NCBI GenBank assembly: GCA_937863915.1
Contig: CALMID010000416.1
Span: 1 to 18,421 of the forward strand
DNA: 18,421 nucleotides
Direction of reading: 5' to 3'
Source: an uncultured Pseudomonas sp.
GTDB lineage: Bacteria > Pseudomonadota > Gammaproteobacteria > Pseudomonadales > Pseudomonadaceae
Shown here: positions 7,030 through 13,304 of the stretch, in pieces
Layout of the letters: each line of letters begins with the position of its first letter
Numbering within the stretch: position 1 is the stretch's first letter
The notes under the pieces: generated by a model
Database searches by the model: none
Told to the model about the DNA's origin: nothing
What the model saw: the letters and a program-made list of their open reading frames with translations, nothing else
Position numbers and translations under genes: made by a program

Positions 7030-7054
7030 CGATGGGGCCATTCTTGGTCCATCG
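7030..7054 (-). promoter_or_regulatory. Hairpin in the aphA-like 5' leader
   Basis: Bases 7030-7040 and 7045-7054 form a stem of about ten pairs (CGATG/CATCG outside, GGCCA/TGGTC inside, one bulge and one wobble) with a 4-base loop. It lies about 20 bases before the start codon on the minus strand. It may be an operator or a translational control hairpin; no T run follows. Confidence 0.35.
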
Positions 7055-7180
7055 ACGTGGGCGGGAGAACGATAGGGAAGGCCAAGAAGGGATAATTCCG
7101 GCCATTTTTGCGCTGGTAGCCGCTGCCCAGGGCAGAGCAGTGGCCATCCCGACGCAGGATCAGGTGGCCGCTTCAGTGGC

Positions 7181-8173
7181 TCAGTCGGCCAGCTCGCCGC
7201 ACAGATCGAGGGCGAACAGGCGCTCGCATTCCTGCTGGCAAAGACCGCTGCCGAGCAGGCTGAACAGCTTGCCCAGCGCCGCTTCGCGGGTCATGCCGCC
7301 ACCGCTGACCAGGCCGCAGCCGGCGAGGGCGCTGCCGGCGGCATACACGCCGAACTCCACATGGCCCTGTGGGCACTGACTGATCGCCGCCAGCACCACG
7401 CCACGCTCGTGAGCCTCGCGCAATGCGGCGAGCATCTCCGGGTTGTCCGAGGGGCCGGTGCCGCTGCCGTAGCACTCCAGCAGCAGGCCCTGCACGCCGC
7501 TGCCCAGCAGGGCGCGCAGGTGCCCGGCCTGCAGGCCGGGATAGAGCGGCAGCACGGCGAGGTTCACCGCGTGGCGCGGCTGGCGATAGTCGAGGCTGGT
7601 GGGCAATGTCTCCAGGCGCTGGCCATGGCGTGGGCGCTCGGCCTCGCCGAAGGCATCGAAGGCTTCGCTCTTGCCCTTGCTGACCCGTGCGCCATGCAGC
7701 AGCTGACCGTTGAAGAATACCCGCACGCCGGGTGACAGCCCGCCCTGGATGGCGGCCAGGGCGCCGAACAGATTGGGCCAGGCATCGCTGCCTGCCACGC
7801 CCGCCGGCTGCATGGAGCCGGTCAGCAGCACCGGAATCTCCAGGCCCAGCAGGAGAAAGCTCAGGGCCGCCGCGCTGTAGGCCAGAGTATCGGTGCCGTG
7901 CAGCAGCAGCACGGCATCGCAGCCTTCTTCTTCCACCGCATCGATGATCGCCGTGCGCATGGCCAGCCAGTGATGCTGGGTCATGTTGGCGCTGTCCAGC
8001 AGCGGGCTCAGTTCGCGGAACAGCCAGTGCGGCACCGGGCGTTCGGGGTGCGCCTGCTGCTCGGCCCTGAGGCGTGCCTCGAAGCCGCCGGCCGGCACCA
8101 GGCCCGCGGCGCTCTGTTGCATGCCGATGGTGCCGCCGGTGTAGAGAATCAGCAGCTTGTGCGGACTGGGCAT
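7181..8173 (-). CDS. ansA: Type I (cytoplasmic) L-asparaginase
   Basis: The 330-residue enzyme hydrolyses asparagine to aspartate and ammonia. The first catalytic-Thr motif is ILYTGGTIGM (T12 or T15), and the second, LLLHGTDTLAYS, carries T94-D95; a Lys follows in GARVSKGKSEAFDAF. The sequence has no signal peptide, which separates it from periplasmic type II enzymes, and its length and the GTDTLAYSAAAL form fit the AnsA branch. The start at 8173 follows AAGGA with an 8-base gap; a longer reading adds 12 basic residues with no family match. It is separated from the upstream symporter gene by a strong terminator, so it probably has its own promoter in 8174-8275. Confidence 0.88.
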   Translation of the reverse strand: MPSPHKLLILYTGGTIGMQQSAAGLVPAGGFEARLRAEQQAHPERPVPHWLFRELSPLLDSANMTQHHWLAMRTAIIDAVEEEGCDAVLLLHGTDTLAYSAAALSFLLLGLEIPVLLTGSMQPAGVAGSDAWPNLFGALAAIQGGLSPGVRVFFNGQLLHGARVSKGKSEAFDAFGEAERPRHGQRLETLPTSLDYRQPRHAVNLAVLPLYPGLQAGHLRALLGSGVQGLLLECYGSGTGPSDNPEMLAALREAHERGVVLAAISQCPQGHVEFGVYAAGSALAGCGLVSGGGMTREAALGKLFSLLGSGLCQQECERLFALDLCGELAD

Positions 8174-8275
8174 GGTGAAGGTCCTTGATCGACGGCGTTG
8201 GAGTGGCACAGGCGCCTGGGGGTTTCGGTGGGCGGCGGCTTGCCGAGTTTAACGGGGAATCGGCGGGCATTGGAC

Positions 8276-8302
8276 GAACAAAAGGGGGCGCTCGGCCCCC
8301 TT
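8276..8302 (-). terminator. Rho-independent terminator of the alanine symporter gene
   Basis: An 8-bp GC-rich stem pairs 8282-8289 with 8295-8302 around a 5-base loop. On the minus strand it is followed by TTGTTCG, giving a T run together with the stem base. It lies 18 bases after the symporter stop and before ansA. Confidence 0.75.
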
Positions 8303-8320
8303 CTGGTCACGTCTGGCCTG

Positions 8321-9760
8321 TCAGCGTTGCAGCTGGGCGTTGCCTGGCGCCGGCTCGCGCTGAGCCTGCCCAGCAGCGCCGTTCCAGACCTGCGGATCGA
8401 GGTCGAGGTCGGCAAACTGCCTGGCATCCAGTACCGGGCTTTGCACGCCGGCCTGGATCTGGCTGTCGTAGTCGCGCATCAGGCGCAGGCCGACCTTGAA
8501 CAGCATGAACAGCGCGGCCAGGTTGACCAGTGCCAGCAGGCCCATGGTCACGTCGGCGAAGCCGAACACGGTGGACAGGTCCTGCATCGAACCCCACAGC
8601 ACCAGAGCCATCACCAGCACGCGGTAGACCTGCACCAGCCAGCGCTTCTGGCTGAAGAAGCCGAGGGCGTTCTCACCCAGGTAGTAGTTGTACACCAGGG
8701 TGGTGAAGACGAAGAGCAGCAGCGCCATGCTGACAAAGACGCGGCCCCATTCGCCCACCTCGGCGGCCAGGGCGGTCTGGGTCAGCACCACGCCGGCCTG
8801 CTCCATGCCCGGCTGGTAGACGCCGGAGAGCAGAATGATCAGCGCGGTGCTGGTGCACACCAGAATGGTGTCGATGAACACGCTCAGCGACTGCACGATG
8901 CCCTGTGCCGCCGGGTGCTTGACCTCGGCCACGGCCGCCACGTTCGGCGCACTGCCCAGGCCCGCTTCGTTGGAGAACAGGCCGCGTTTGACGCCCATCA
9001 GGATGGCCGCGCCGATGCCGCCGGCAAAGGCCGGCTCCAGGCCGAAGGCACTCTTGACGATCAGCGCCAGGGTCGCCGGCACTTCGCCGATGTTCATGCC
9101 CAGCACCACCAGCGCCATGCCGATGTAGGAGAAGGCCATGATCGGCACCAGCACGTCGGCCATGCTGGCGATGCGTTTGATGCCGCCGAAGATGATCAGA
9201 CCGATCACGACGACCAGGGCAATGCCGCTGAAATGGGTGGGCAGGCCGAAGGTGTCATGCAGCGAGGTGGCCACGGTGTAGGACTGCACGGCGTTGAAGC
9301 CGAAGCCGAAGGTCACCAGCAGCAGGATCGAGAAGACAATCGCCAGCCAGCGCAGACCCAGGCCGTGCTGGATGTAGAAGGCCGGGCCGCCGCGGTAGCC
9401 GCCATCCGGCTCGCGGCGCTTGAACAGCTGGGCCAGCGAGCATTCGAAGTAGCTGGTGGCCATACCGAGCAGCGCCACCAGCCACATCCAGAACACCGCG
9501 CCCGGGCCACCGAGCATGATGGCCACGGCGACGCCTGCGATATTGCCGGCACCCACGCGACCGGCCACCGAGAGCATCAGTGCCTGGAAGGAGCTGAGTT
9601 GACCGGGTTTACGCTGGAAGGCTTCGGCGAAGATGCTGAACATGTTGCCGAAGTAGCGGAACTGCACGAAGCGCGAGGCAATCGAGAAATACAGGCCGAG
9701 ACCGACCAGGGCGACGATGAGGACCTTGCTCCAGAGCAGGTCATTGAGTAGATCAAGCAT
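8321..9760 (-). CDS. Sodium:alanine/glycine symporter (AGCS/AlsT family)
   Basis: The 479-residue inner-membrane protein has about ten or more membrane segments. Landmarks of the alanine or glycine:cation symporter family are the N-terminal FRYFGNMFSI, the glycine-rich GRVGAGNIAGVAVAI, GGPAFYIQHGLG, and the substrate-region motif KRGLFSNEAGLGSAPNVAA. Length is usual. It should import alanine, glycine or a related small amino acid with sodium. The C-terminal 50 residues are polar and variable. ATG 9760 follows AAGAGAGAC, a weak ribosome site. It is divergent from a helix-turn-helix regulator gene, with a repeat-rich 166-base gap between them. The substrate may be refined only by experiment; asparaginase next door suggests small amino-acid catabolism. 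Confidence 0.92.
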   Translation of the reverse strand: MLDLLNDLLWSKVLIVALVGLGLYFSIASRFVQFRYFGNMFSIFAEAFQRKPGQLSSFQALMLSVAGRVGAGNIAGVAVAIMLGGPGAVFWMWLVALLGMATSYFECSLAQLFKRREPDGGYRGGPAFYIQHGLGLRWLAIVFSILLLVTFGFGFNAVQSYTVATSLHDTFGLPTHFSGIALVVVIGLIIFGGIKRIASMADVLVPIMAFSYIGMALVVLGMNIGEVPATLALIVKSAFGLEPAFAGGIGAAILMGVKRGLFSNEAGLGSAPNVAAVAEVKHPAAQGIVQSLSVFIDTILVCTSTALIILLSGVYQPGMEQAGVVLTQTALAAEVGEWGRVFVSMALLLFVFTTLVYNYYLGENALGFFSQKRWLVQVYRVLVMALVLWGSMQDLSTVFGFADVTMGLLALVNLAALFMLFKVGLRLMRDYDSQIQAGVQSPVLDARQFADLDLDPQVWNGAAGQAQREPAPGNAQLQR

Positions 9761-9801
9761 GGCGGATGTCTCTCTTGTTGTAGTGGTGGCGGTGCCGGTC
9801 G

Positions 9802-9890
9802 GAGTTGGCGCCCGGTGACCTTGGCATGGTTGGCCAAGGCTGGCGTCCCGGCAATTTCGCAGGTCGCGGCGAGTTGGCGCGAGTTGATGC
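9802..9890. repeat. Three related 10-mers GAGTTGGCGC / GAGTTGATGC
   Basis: GAGTTGGCGC occurs at 9802-9811 and 9871-9880; the latter is followed at once by GAGTTGATGC (9881-9890). The tandem pair abuts a likely -10 box (TAGACT, 9891-9896). One helical turn between copies suggests cooperative binding by a regulator, possibly the adjacent one (inference). Confidence 0.45.
9819..9839. promoter_or_regulatory. Operator-like inverted repeat CCTTGGC-N7-GCCAAGG
   Basis: Perfect 7-bp arms at 9819-9825 and 9833-9839, separated by ATGGTTG, lie in the divergent gap about 60 bases before alsT. The form suits a dimeric DNA-binding protein. It could also fold as a hairpin in the alsT leader. Confidence 0.45.
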
Positions 9891-9896
9891 TAGACT
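9888..9896 (+). promoter_or_regulatory. Extended -10 box for the helix-turn-helix regulator gene
   Basis: TGCTAGACT fits an extended -10 (TG, one base, then TAGACT), about 30 bases before the ATG. No good -35 hexamer is found 16-18 bases upstream, so activation or the extended -10 would have to compensate. Confidence 0.35.
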
Positions 9897-9926
9897 CGCT
9901 TCACTCGCATCATCCGGAGCGGCACC

Positions 9927-10739
9927 ATGGCGGAACACCTGGGCGACAACCTCAAGCTGCTGTGCAGCCACTACCGCTCGATTGCCGAGGTGTGCCGCAA
10001 GCTGGCGATCAACCGCGCTCAGTTCAACAAATACCTGAGCGGCCAGAGCCGGCCGACGCCCTACAACCTCAAGCGCATCGGCGATTTCTTCGGCGTCGAG
10101 GACTACGAGCTGGCGCTGCCGCCGGAGCAGTTCGCCCGCCTGATCGGCGCGCGTGCCGGCGAGGCGTCCCGCGCGTCGACCCGCGACCCCCTGCAGCGCC
10201 TGCTGCAGCCGCTGCGCGAGCACACCGGCGACCTGCGCCGCTACTGCGGCTACTACTTCGAGTATTCCAACTGCATGTCGGTGCCCGGCTATGTCCTGCT
10301 GTCGCTGGTGCAGTTGTGGGAGGAAGACGGGGTGTTCCTCTTCGAGCGTCAGGAGCGCCAGGAGCGTGCGGCCTCGGGGGACGATGAGGACTGGGTGCGC
10401 TGCCGTTACCTGGGCGCGGCCTTTGCTCTGCACGATCGGCTGTTCCTCACCGACTATGAGTCGCTGACCCTCAACGAGATGAGCCAGACCATCCTCATCC
10501 CCAGCTACAAGAGCCGCATCACCCGCCTCAACGGCCTGAAGACCGGCGTCTCCAGCGGCGACCGCCGCAACCCGGCCTGCACCCGCGTGGTGTGGGAATA
10601 CCTGGGCGCCGAGATCAACCGCATCAGCGCCTACCGCCAGGTGCGCCTCTACGCCCCGGACGACCCGCGCATCGACGACGACGTGCGCCAGCGCCTGGCC
10701 GATGCGCCGCTGAAGAACGGCCTGTTCGAGATCGAGTAA
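9927..10739 (+). CDS. Helix-turn-helix (XRE-like) transcriptional regulator
   Basis: The 270-residue protein begins with a lambda-repressor-like DNA-binding domain (about 1-60): SIAEVCRKLAINRAQFNKYL followed by SGQSRPTPYNLKRIGDFFGV. The remaining 200 residues are a conserved but uncharacterised region with YCGYYFEYSNC, RCRYLGAAFALHDRLFL, SQTILIPSYKSRITRLNGL and a C-terminal domain; it may sense a ligand. I know close relatives only as Pseudomonas hypothetical regulators. GGAG at 9916-9919 lies 7 bases before the ATG. It is divergent from alsT, so it may control that symporter. The lipoprotein gene follows closely. Confidence 0.75.
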   Translation: MAEHLGDNLKLLCSHYRSIAEVCRKLAINRAQFNKYLSGQSRPTPYNLKRIGDFFGVEDYELALPPEQFARLIGARAGEASRASTRDPLQRLLQPLREHTGDLRRYCGYYFEYSNCMSVPGYVLLSLVQLWEEDGVFLFERQERQERAASGDDEDWVRCRYLGAAFALHDRLFLTDYESLTLNEMSQTILIPSYKSRITRLNGLKTGVSSGDRRNPACTRVVWEYLGAEINRISAYRQVRLYAPDDPRIDDDVRQRLADAPLKNGLFEIE

Positions 10740-10776
10740 CCCGCCCATGAATCCTGCCATCACTGGAATACCCAAG

Positions 10777-11457
10777 ATGCCCACTCGAACCCTGATCTGT
10801 CTGATGGCATTGGCCGCGCTGTTGCTGAGCGGCTGCGGCGGGATCAAGGGGCAGGGCTACCTGTTCACCGAGGGCGGCAAGCCGCTGCGGCTGAATGATG
10901 AGGTGACGCTGACGCAGGGGCATATGAGTCTGGTCTTCGATGCCGAGCCGGGGCTGTGGTCGCGGCTGCGACTGCATAACGAGCGGGTCGATTTCAGCGT
11001 CCCGGTGAATGACGAGGCCTATGCCGGCAATGGCTTCTTCCTGCGCGGCCAGGACAGCGGGCTGGCTTACGACATGCGTGCCAGCTGGCGTGAGGAGCGC
11101 GGTCTGCTGACCGAGCGGGATAACCGGGAAAACTGCACCACGGCCGGCTACTGCCGCAAACAGGTGGCGCGGCTGGTGTGCGACCGCAAGAGCTACCGCC
11201 CGGGCACCGAACGCTACGAGGAGCATCTGGACGATGCCAACTGCGTGCAGGAGCCGGTGTACGTGACCGACTACTTCCCCGACTGCCCCGGTACCCGGCA
11301 GGTGCGCACGCGCAACCGGCAGTACCAGTTGCTGGTGCGGGTGGACTTCCTCCAGCCCAAGGCGGAGCGCCCGCCGGTGGCCGTTTTCGACGGGCAAACC
11401 CGGCCACGCGAGCGCGAGCTGGAAGTGCTCAGTGAGGGGCGCTGCCTAATCCGCTGA
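10777..11457 (+). CDS. Cysteine-rich putative lipoprotein of unknown function
   Basis: From ATG 10777 the 226-residue protein starts with a short basic n-region, a hydrophobic core and the lipobox LLSGC (lipidated C20), so it should be anchored to a membrane on the periplasmic side. The mature part has about six further Cys (in ENCTTAGYC, LVCDRK, DANC, PDCPG and GRC), suggesting disulfides. I do not recognise the family. An in-frame ATG at 10747 adds ten residues; it is 7 bases after the regulator stop but has a poor ribosome site and would give an unusually long n-region. The gene is probably co-transcribed with the upstream regulator. Its last 12 bases overlap the convergent acetyltransferase gene. 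Confidence 0.75.
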   Translation: MPTRTLICLMALAALLLSGCGGIKGQGYLFTEGGKPLRLNDEVTLTQGHMSLVFDAEPGLWSRLRLHNERVDFSVPVNDEAYAGNGFFLRGQDSGLAYDMRASWREERGLLTERDNRENCTTAGYCRKQVARLVCDRKSYRPGTERYEEHLDDANCVQEPVYVTDYFPDCPGTRQVRTRNRQYQLLVRVDFLQPKAERPPVAVFDGQTRPRERELEVLSEGRCLIR

Positions 11458-12126
11458 GCCGCGCAGCGCCGCCAGTCGCTGTATCTGTTTCCCGGCGGCA
11501 TCGAAGTTGTCCGCCGCCAGCCAGCGTTCGAAGGCGCTGCGGCAGGCCGGCCATTCGCCGTCGATAATGGCGAACCAGGCGGTGTCGCGGTTCTCGCCCT
11601 TGACGATCATGTGCTGGCGGAACAGCCCTTCATGGACGAAACCGAAACGCTCGGCGGCGCGACGCGAGCGGGCGTTGCGCGCATTGCACTTCCACTCCAG
11701 GCGGCGGTAGCCGAGCCCGTCGAAGGCCTGGCGGGTCAGCAGGAATACCGCCTCGCTGGCGCCTGGCGTGCGCTGCAGGGCGGCGCCGAAAGCGATATGG
11801 CCGATCTCGATGCAGCCGTCCTTCGGGGTGATGCGCAGGTAGGCGAGCAGGCCGAGGGCACGCTGGCTGCCCTGGTCGATCACCGTATAGAACTGCGGAT
11901 CACGGCTCTCGGCATGGCCGTCCAGCCAGGCGTCGAAGGCCGCGCGTTCGGCGAAGGGGCCGTAGGGCAGGTAATCCCACAACGCCGGATCCGGGCCCTG
12001 TAGTTCCCGCCACAGATCGTCGCCATGGCGAGCGGCGTCCAGCGGCTCCAGCCGCACGAATCGTCCCGCCAGTGCCTCGTGTGGTGGGAAGGGCCGAGCC
12101 TGCCACTGGCTCAGATCGGCGCTCAC
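11446..12126 (-). CDS. GNAT acetyltransferase, RimJ/RimL type
   Basis: The 226-residue protein has the RimJ/RimL-type GNAT fold: FVRLEPLDAARHGDDLW at the start, IEIGHIAFGAALQRTPGASEA in the acetyl-CoA region, then LGYRRLEWKCNARNARSRR and AERFGFVHEGLFRQH. Relatives acetylate protein N-termini, amino acids or small amines; the substrate here cannot be read from the sequence. The start is GTG, sharing bases 12123-12126 with the TGA of the upstream GNAT gene (GTGA overlap), a sign of translational coupling. It is the third gene of a PaiB-GNAT-GNAT operon. Its stop overlaps the convergent lipoprotein gene by 12 bases. Confidence 0.85.
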   Translation of the reverse strand: MSADLSQWQARPFPPHEALAGRFVRLEPLDAARHGDDLWRELQGPDPALWDYLPYGPFAERAAFDAWLDGHAESRDPQFYTVIDQGSQRALGLLAYLRITPKDGCIEIGHIAFGAALQRTPGASEAVFLLTRQAFDGLGYRRLEWKCNARNARSRRAAERFGFVHEGLFRQHMIVKGENRDTAWFAIIDGEWPACRSAFERWLAADNFDAAGKQIQRLAALRGSAD

Positions 12127-12569
12127 AGGATTTTCCGGTACTGGATAAAGCCGGAACGGTCGGCGATGCGGTCGTAGAGCAGGCGGCCCTGATAGTTGGT
12201 TTCCTGGGTCAGCCAGTGCACGCGGCTGGCGCCGGCTTTACCAGCCTCGGCATAGACATGCTCGATCAGCGCGCGGCCGATGCCGCCACCGCGAATACCC
12301 TCGGCGACGAACAGGTCCTGCAGGTAGCAGTAGTCGCCCGGCGTCCAGCAGCTGCGGTGGTAGATGAAGTGCACCAGGCCGACGGCCTCGTCGCCGCGCC
12401 AGGCCAGGGCCGCGTGCATGGGCTCGGCCGGGTCGAGGAAGCGCTGCCAGGTCAGGGCGCTGGTCTCGGCGGGGATCTCGGCCTGGTAGAAGCGCTGGTA
12501 GCCCTGCCACAGCGGCAGCCAGGCGGCGTGGTCGGCGGCGGTGATGGGGCGGATCTTTAACGTGTTCAT
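12123..12569 (-). CDS. GNAT N-acetyltransferase
   Basis: The 148-residue single-domain GNAT opens LKIRPITAADHAAWLPLW and carries the acetyl-CoA loop EGIRGGGIGRALIEHVYAEA, equivalent to the Q/RxxGxG/A motif. It ends in LLYDRIADRSGFIQYRK, matching the common family ending with a Tyr that often acts as general acid. ATG 12569 is preferred over TTG 12572: AAGGAG lies about 6 bases before it. It lies 21 bases after the PaiB gene and overlaps the next GNAT by 4 bases. In Bacillus the PaiB partner PaiA is a spermidine/spermine acetyltransferase; a similar role is possible here but unproven. Confidence 0.87.
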   Translation of the reverse strand: MNTLKIRPITAADHAAWLPLWQGYQRFYQAEIPAETSALTWQRFLDPAEPMHAALAWRGDEAVGLVHFIYHRSCWTPGDYCYLQDLFVAEGIRGGGIGRALIEHVYAEAGKAGASRVHWLTQETNYQGRLLYDRIADRSGFIQYRKIL

Positions 12570-12590
12570 CAAATGCTCCTTGCGTGGTTT

Positions 12591-13214
12591 TCAGGGTTCC
12601 ATCCGCGCGGCCAGCTCGCGGTCGCGCGGGTTGTCGGAGACGGCCAGGCCCTCGCGCACGCCGGCGCGGTCGGCGTCCTGGCGGTTCTGCGAGAGCTTCC
12701 ACTGGCCTTCCAGGCGGCGGATCGGCAGGGCGAAACCGACGATGGCGCGCAGCTGGCGCTCGATGTATTCGGTGGGTGCGTCGTTCAGCGACCAGGGCTT
12801 TGGCCGGCCGGCCTCGTGACGCGCGGTCAGGCGCGCCAGCAGTTCGAGCAGGCGCGCGGGTTCGTCGAAGGTCTCGACCGGGCCCCAGGCGTGCACGGCG
12901 ATGTAGTTCCAGGTCGGCACCACCCTGCCGTGCTCGGCCTTGCCCGGATACCAGCCGGGATGCACGTAGGCATCGGGGCCGCTGAACACCGCCAGCGCCT
13001 CCTGCCCGTCCAGCGCCTGCCAGTGCGGGTTGGCGCGGGCGAAGTGGCCGTAGAGGGTGCCGAACTCGCCGTCTTCCGCCGCCAGCAGCAGCGGCAGATG
13101 GGTGGCCTGCAGGCCCGCCGGGCCGTTGCTGGTGAGCAGCGCCAGACCGGTGCTTTCGATCTGGGCGTGCAGGGCGGTCAGGTCATCCTGCCGGAAGGCG
13201 GCGGGTCGGTACAT
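12591..13214 (-). CDS. PaiB-family FMN-binding split-barrel protein (annotated as negative transcriptional regulator)
   Basis: The 207-residue protein has the PaiB pattern: MYRPAAFRQDD at the start, LTSNGPAGLQATHLPLLL, GHFARANPHW, YVHPGWYPGKAEHGRVVPTW (the family's most conserved segment), and WKLSQNR near the end. The fold binds FMN or haem-like cofactors; in Bacillus, PaiB with PaiA lowers expression of protease and sporulation genes. It has no evident DNA-binding domain, so the regulator label may mislead. It is first in an operon with two GNAT genes and is divergent from a MocR-type regulator that probably controls it. GAGG lies about 8 bases before the ATG. Confidence 0.88.
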   Translation of the reverse strand: MYRPAAFRQDDLTALHAQIESTGLALLTSNGPAGLQATHLPLLLAAEDGEFGTLYGHFARANPHWQALDGQEALAVFSGPDAYVHPGWYPGKAEHGRVVPTWNYIAVHAWGPVETFDEPARLLELLARLTARHEAGRPKPWSLNDAPTEYIERQLRAIVGFALPIRRLEGQWKLSQNRQDADRAGVREGLAVSDNPRDRELAARMEP

Positions 13215-13263
13215 GGCGGTTACCTCGCTGGGAATGGCTCCATGCTAGGCGCAGGATTGGTCT

Positions 13264-13292
13264 GTTATAAGATCCACTTCCAGCCAGTTTAA
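13264..13292 (-). promoter_or_regulatory. Candidate promoter for the PaiB-GNAT-GNAT operon
   Basis: On the minus strand TTAAAC (13287-13292) and TATAAC (13264-13269) are 17 bases apart, about 50 bases before the ATG. The -10 is good (5 of 6) and the -35 is poor (3 of 6). The plus strand repeats TAAGA at 13268-13272 and 13290-13294, 22 bases apart, which could be two sites for the divergent MocR protein covering the promoter. Confidence 0.4.
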
Positions 13293-13304
13293 GAGTGCCA
13301 ATTG

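Noticed and set aside
5261..7075. A 604-codon open frame on the plus strand across the potF- and aphA-like genes
   Set aside because: It has no domain, its composition is biased, and it runs antisense to two genes with complete catalytic or binding motifs.
7010..7147. A 46-residue N-terminal extension of the acetylpolyamine amidohydrolase
   Set aside because: The extension is low in family similarity and the ribosome site is at ATG 7009. The catalytic residue numbers match the reference enzyme only from that start.
8198..9751. A 517-codon open frame on the plus strand across alsT
   Set aside because: It is His/Gln/Glu-rich sequence antisense to a typical membrane transporter, as expected when hydrophobic codons are read in reverse.
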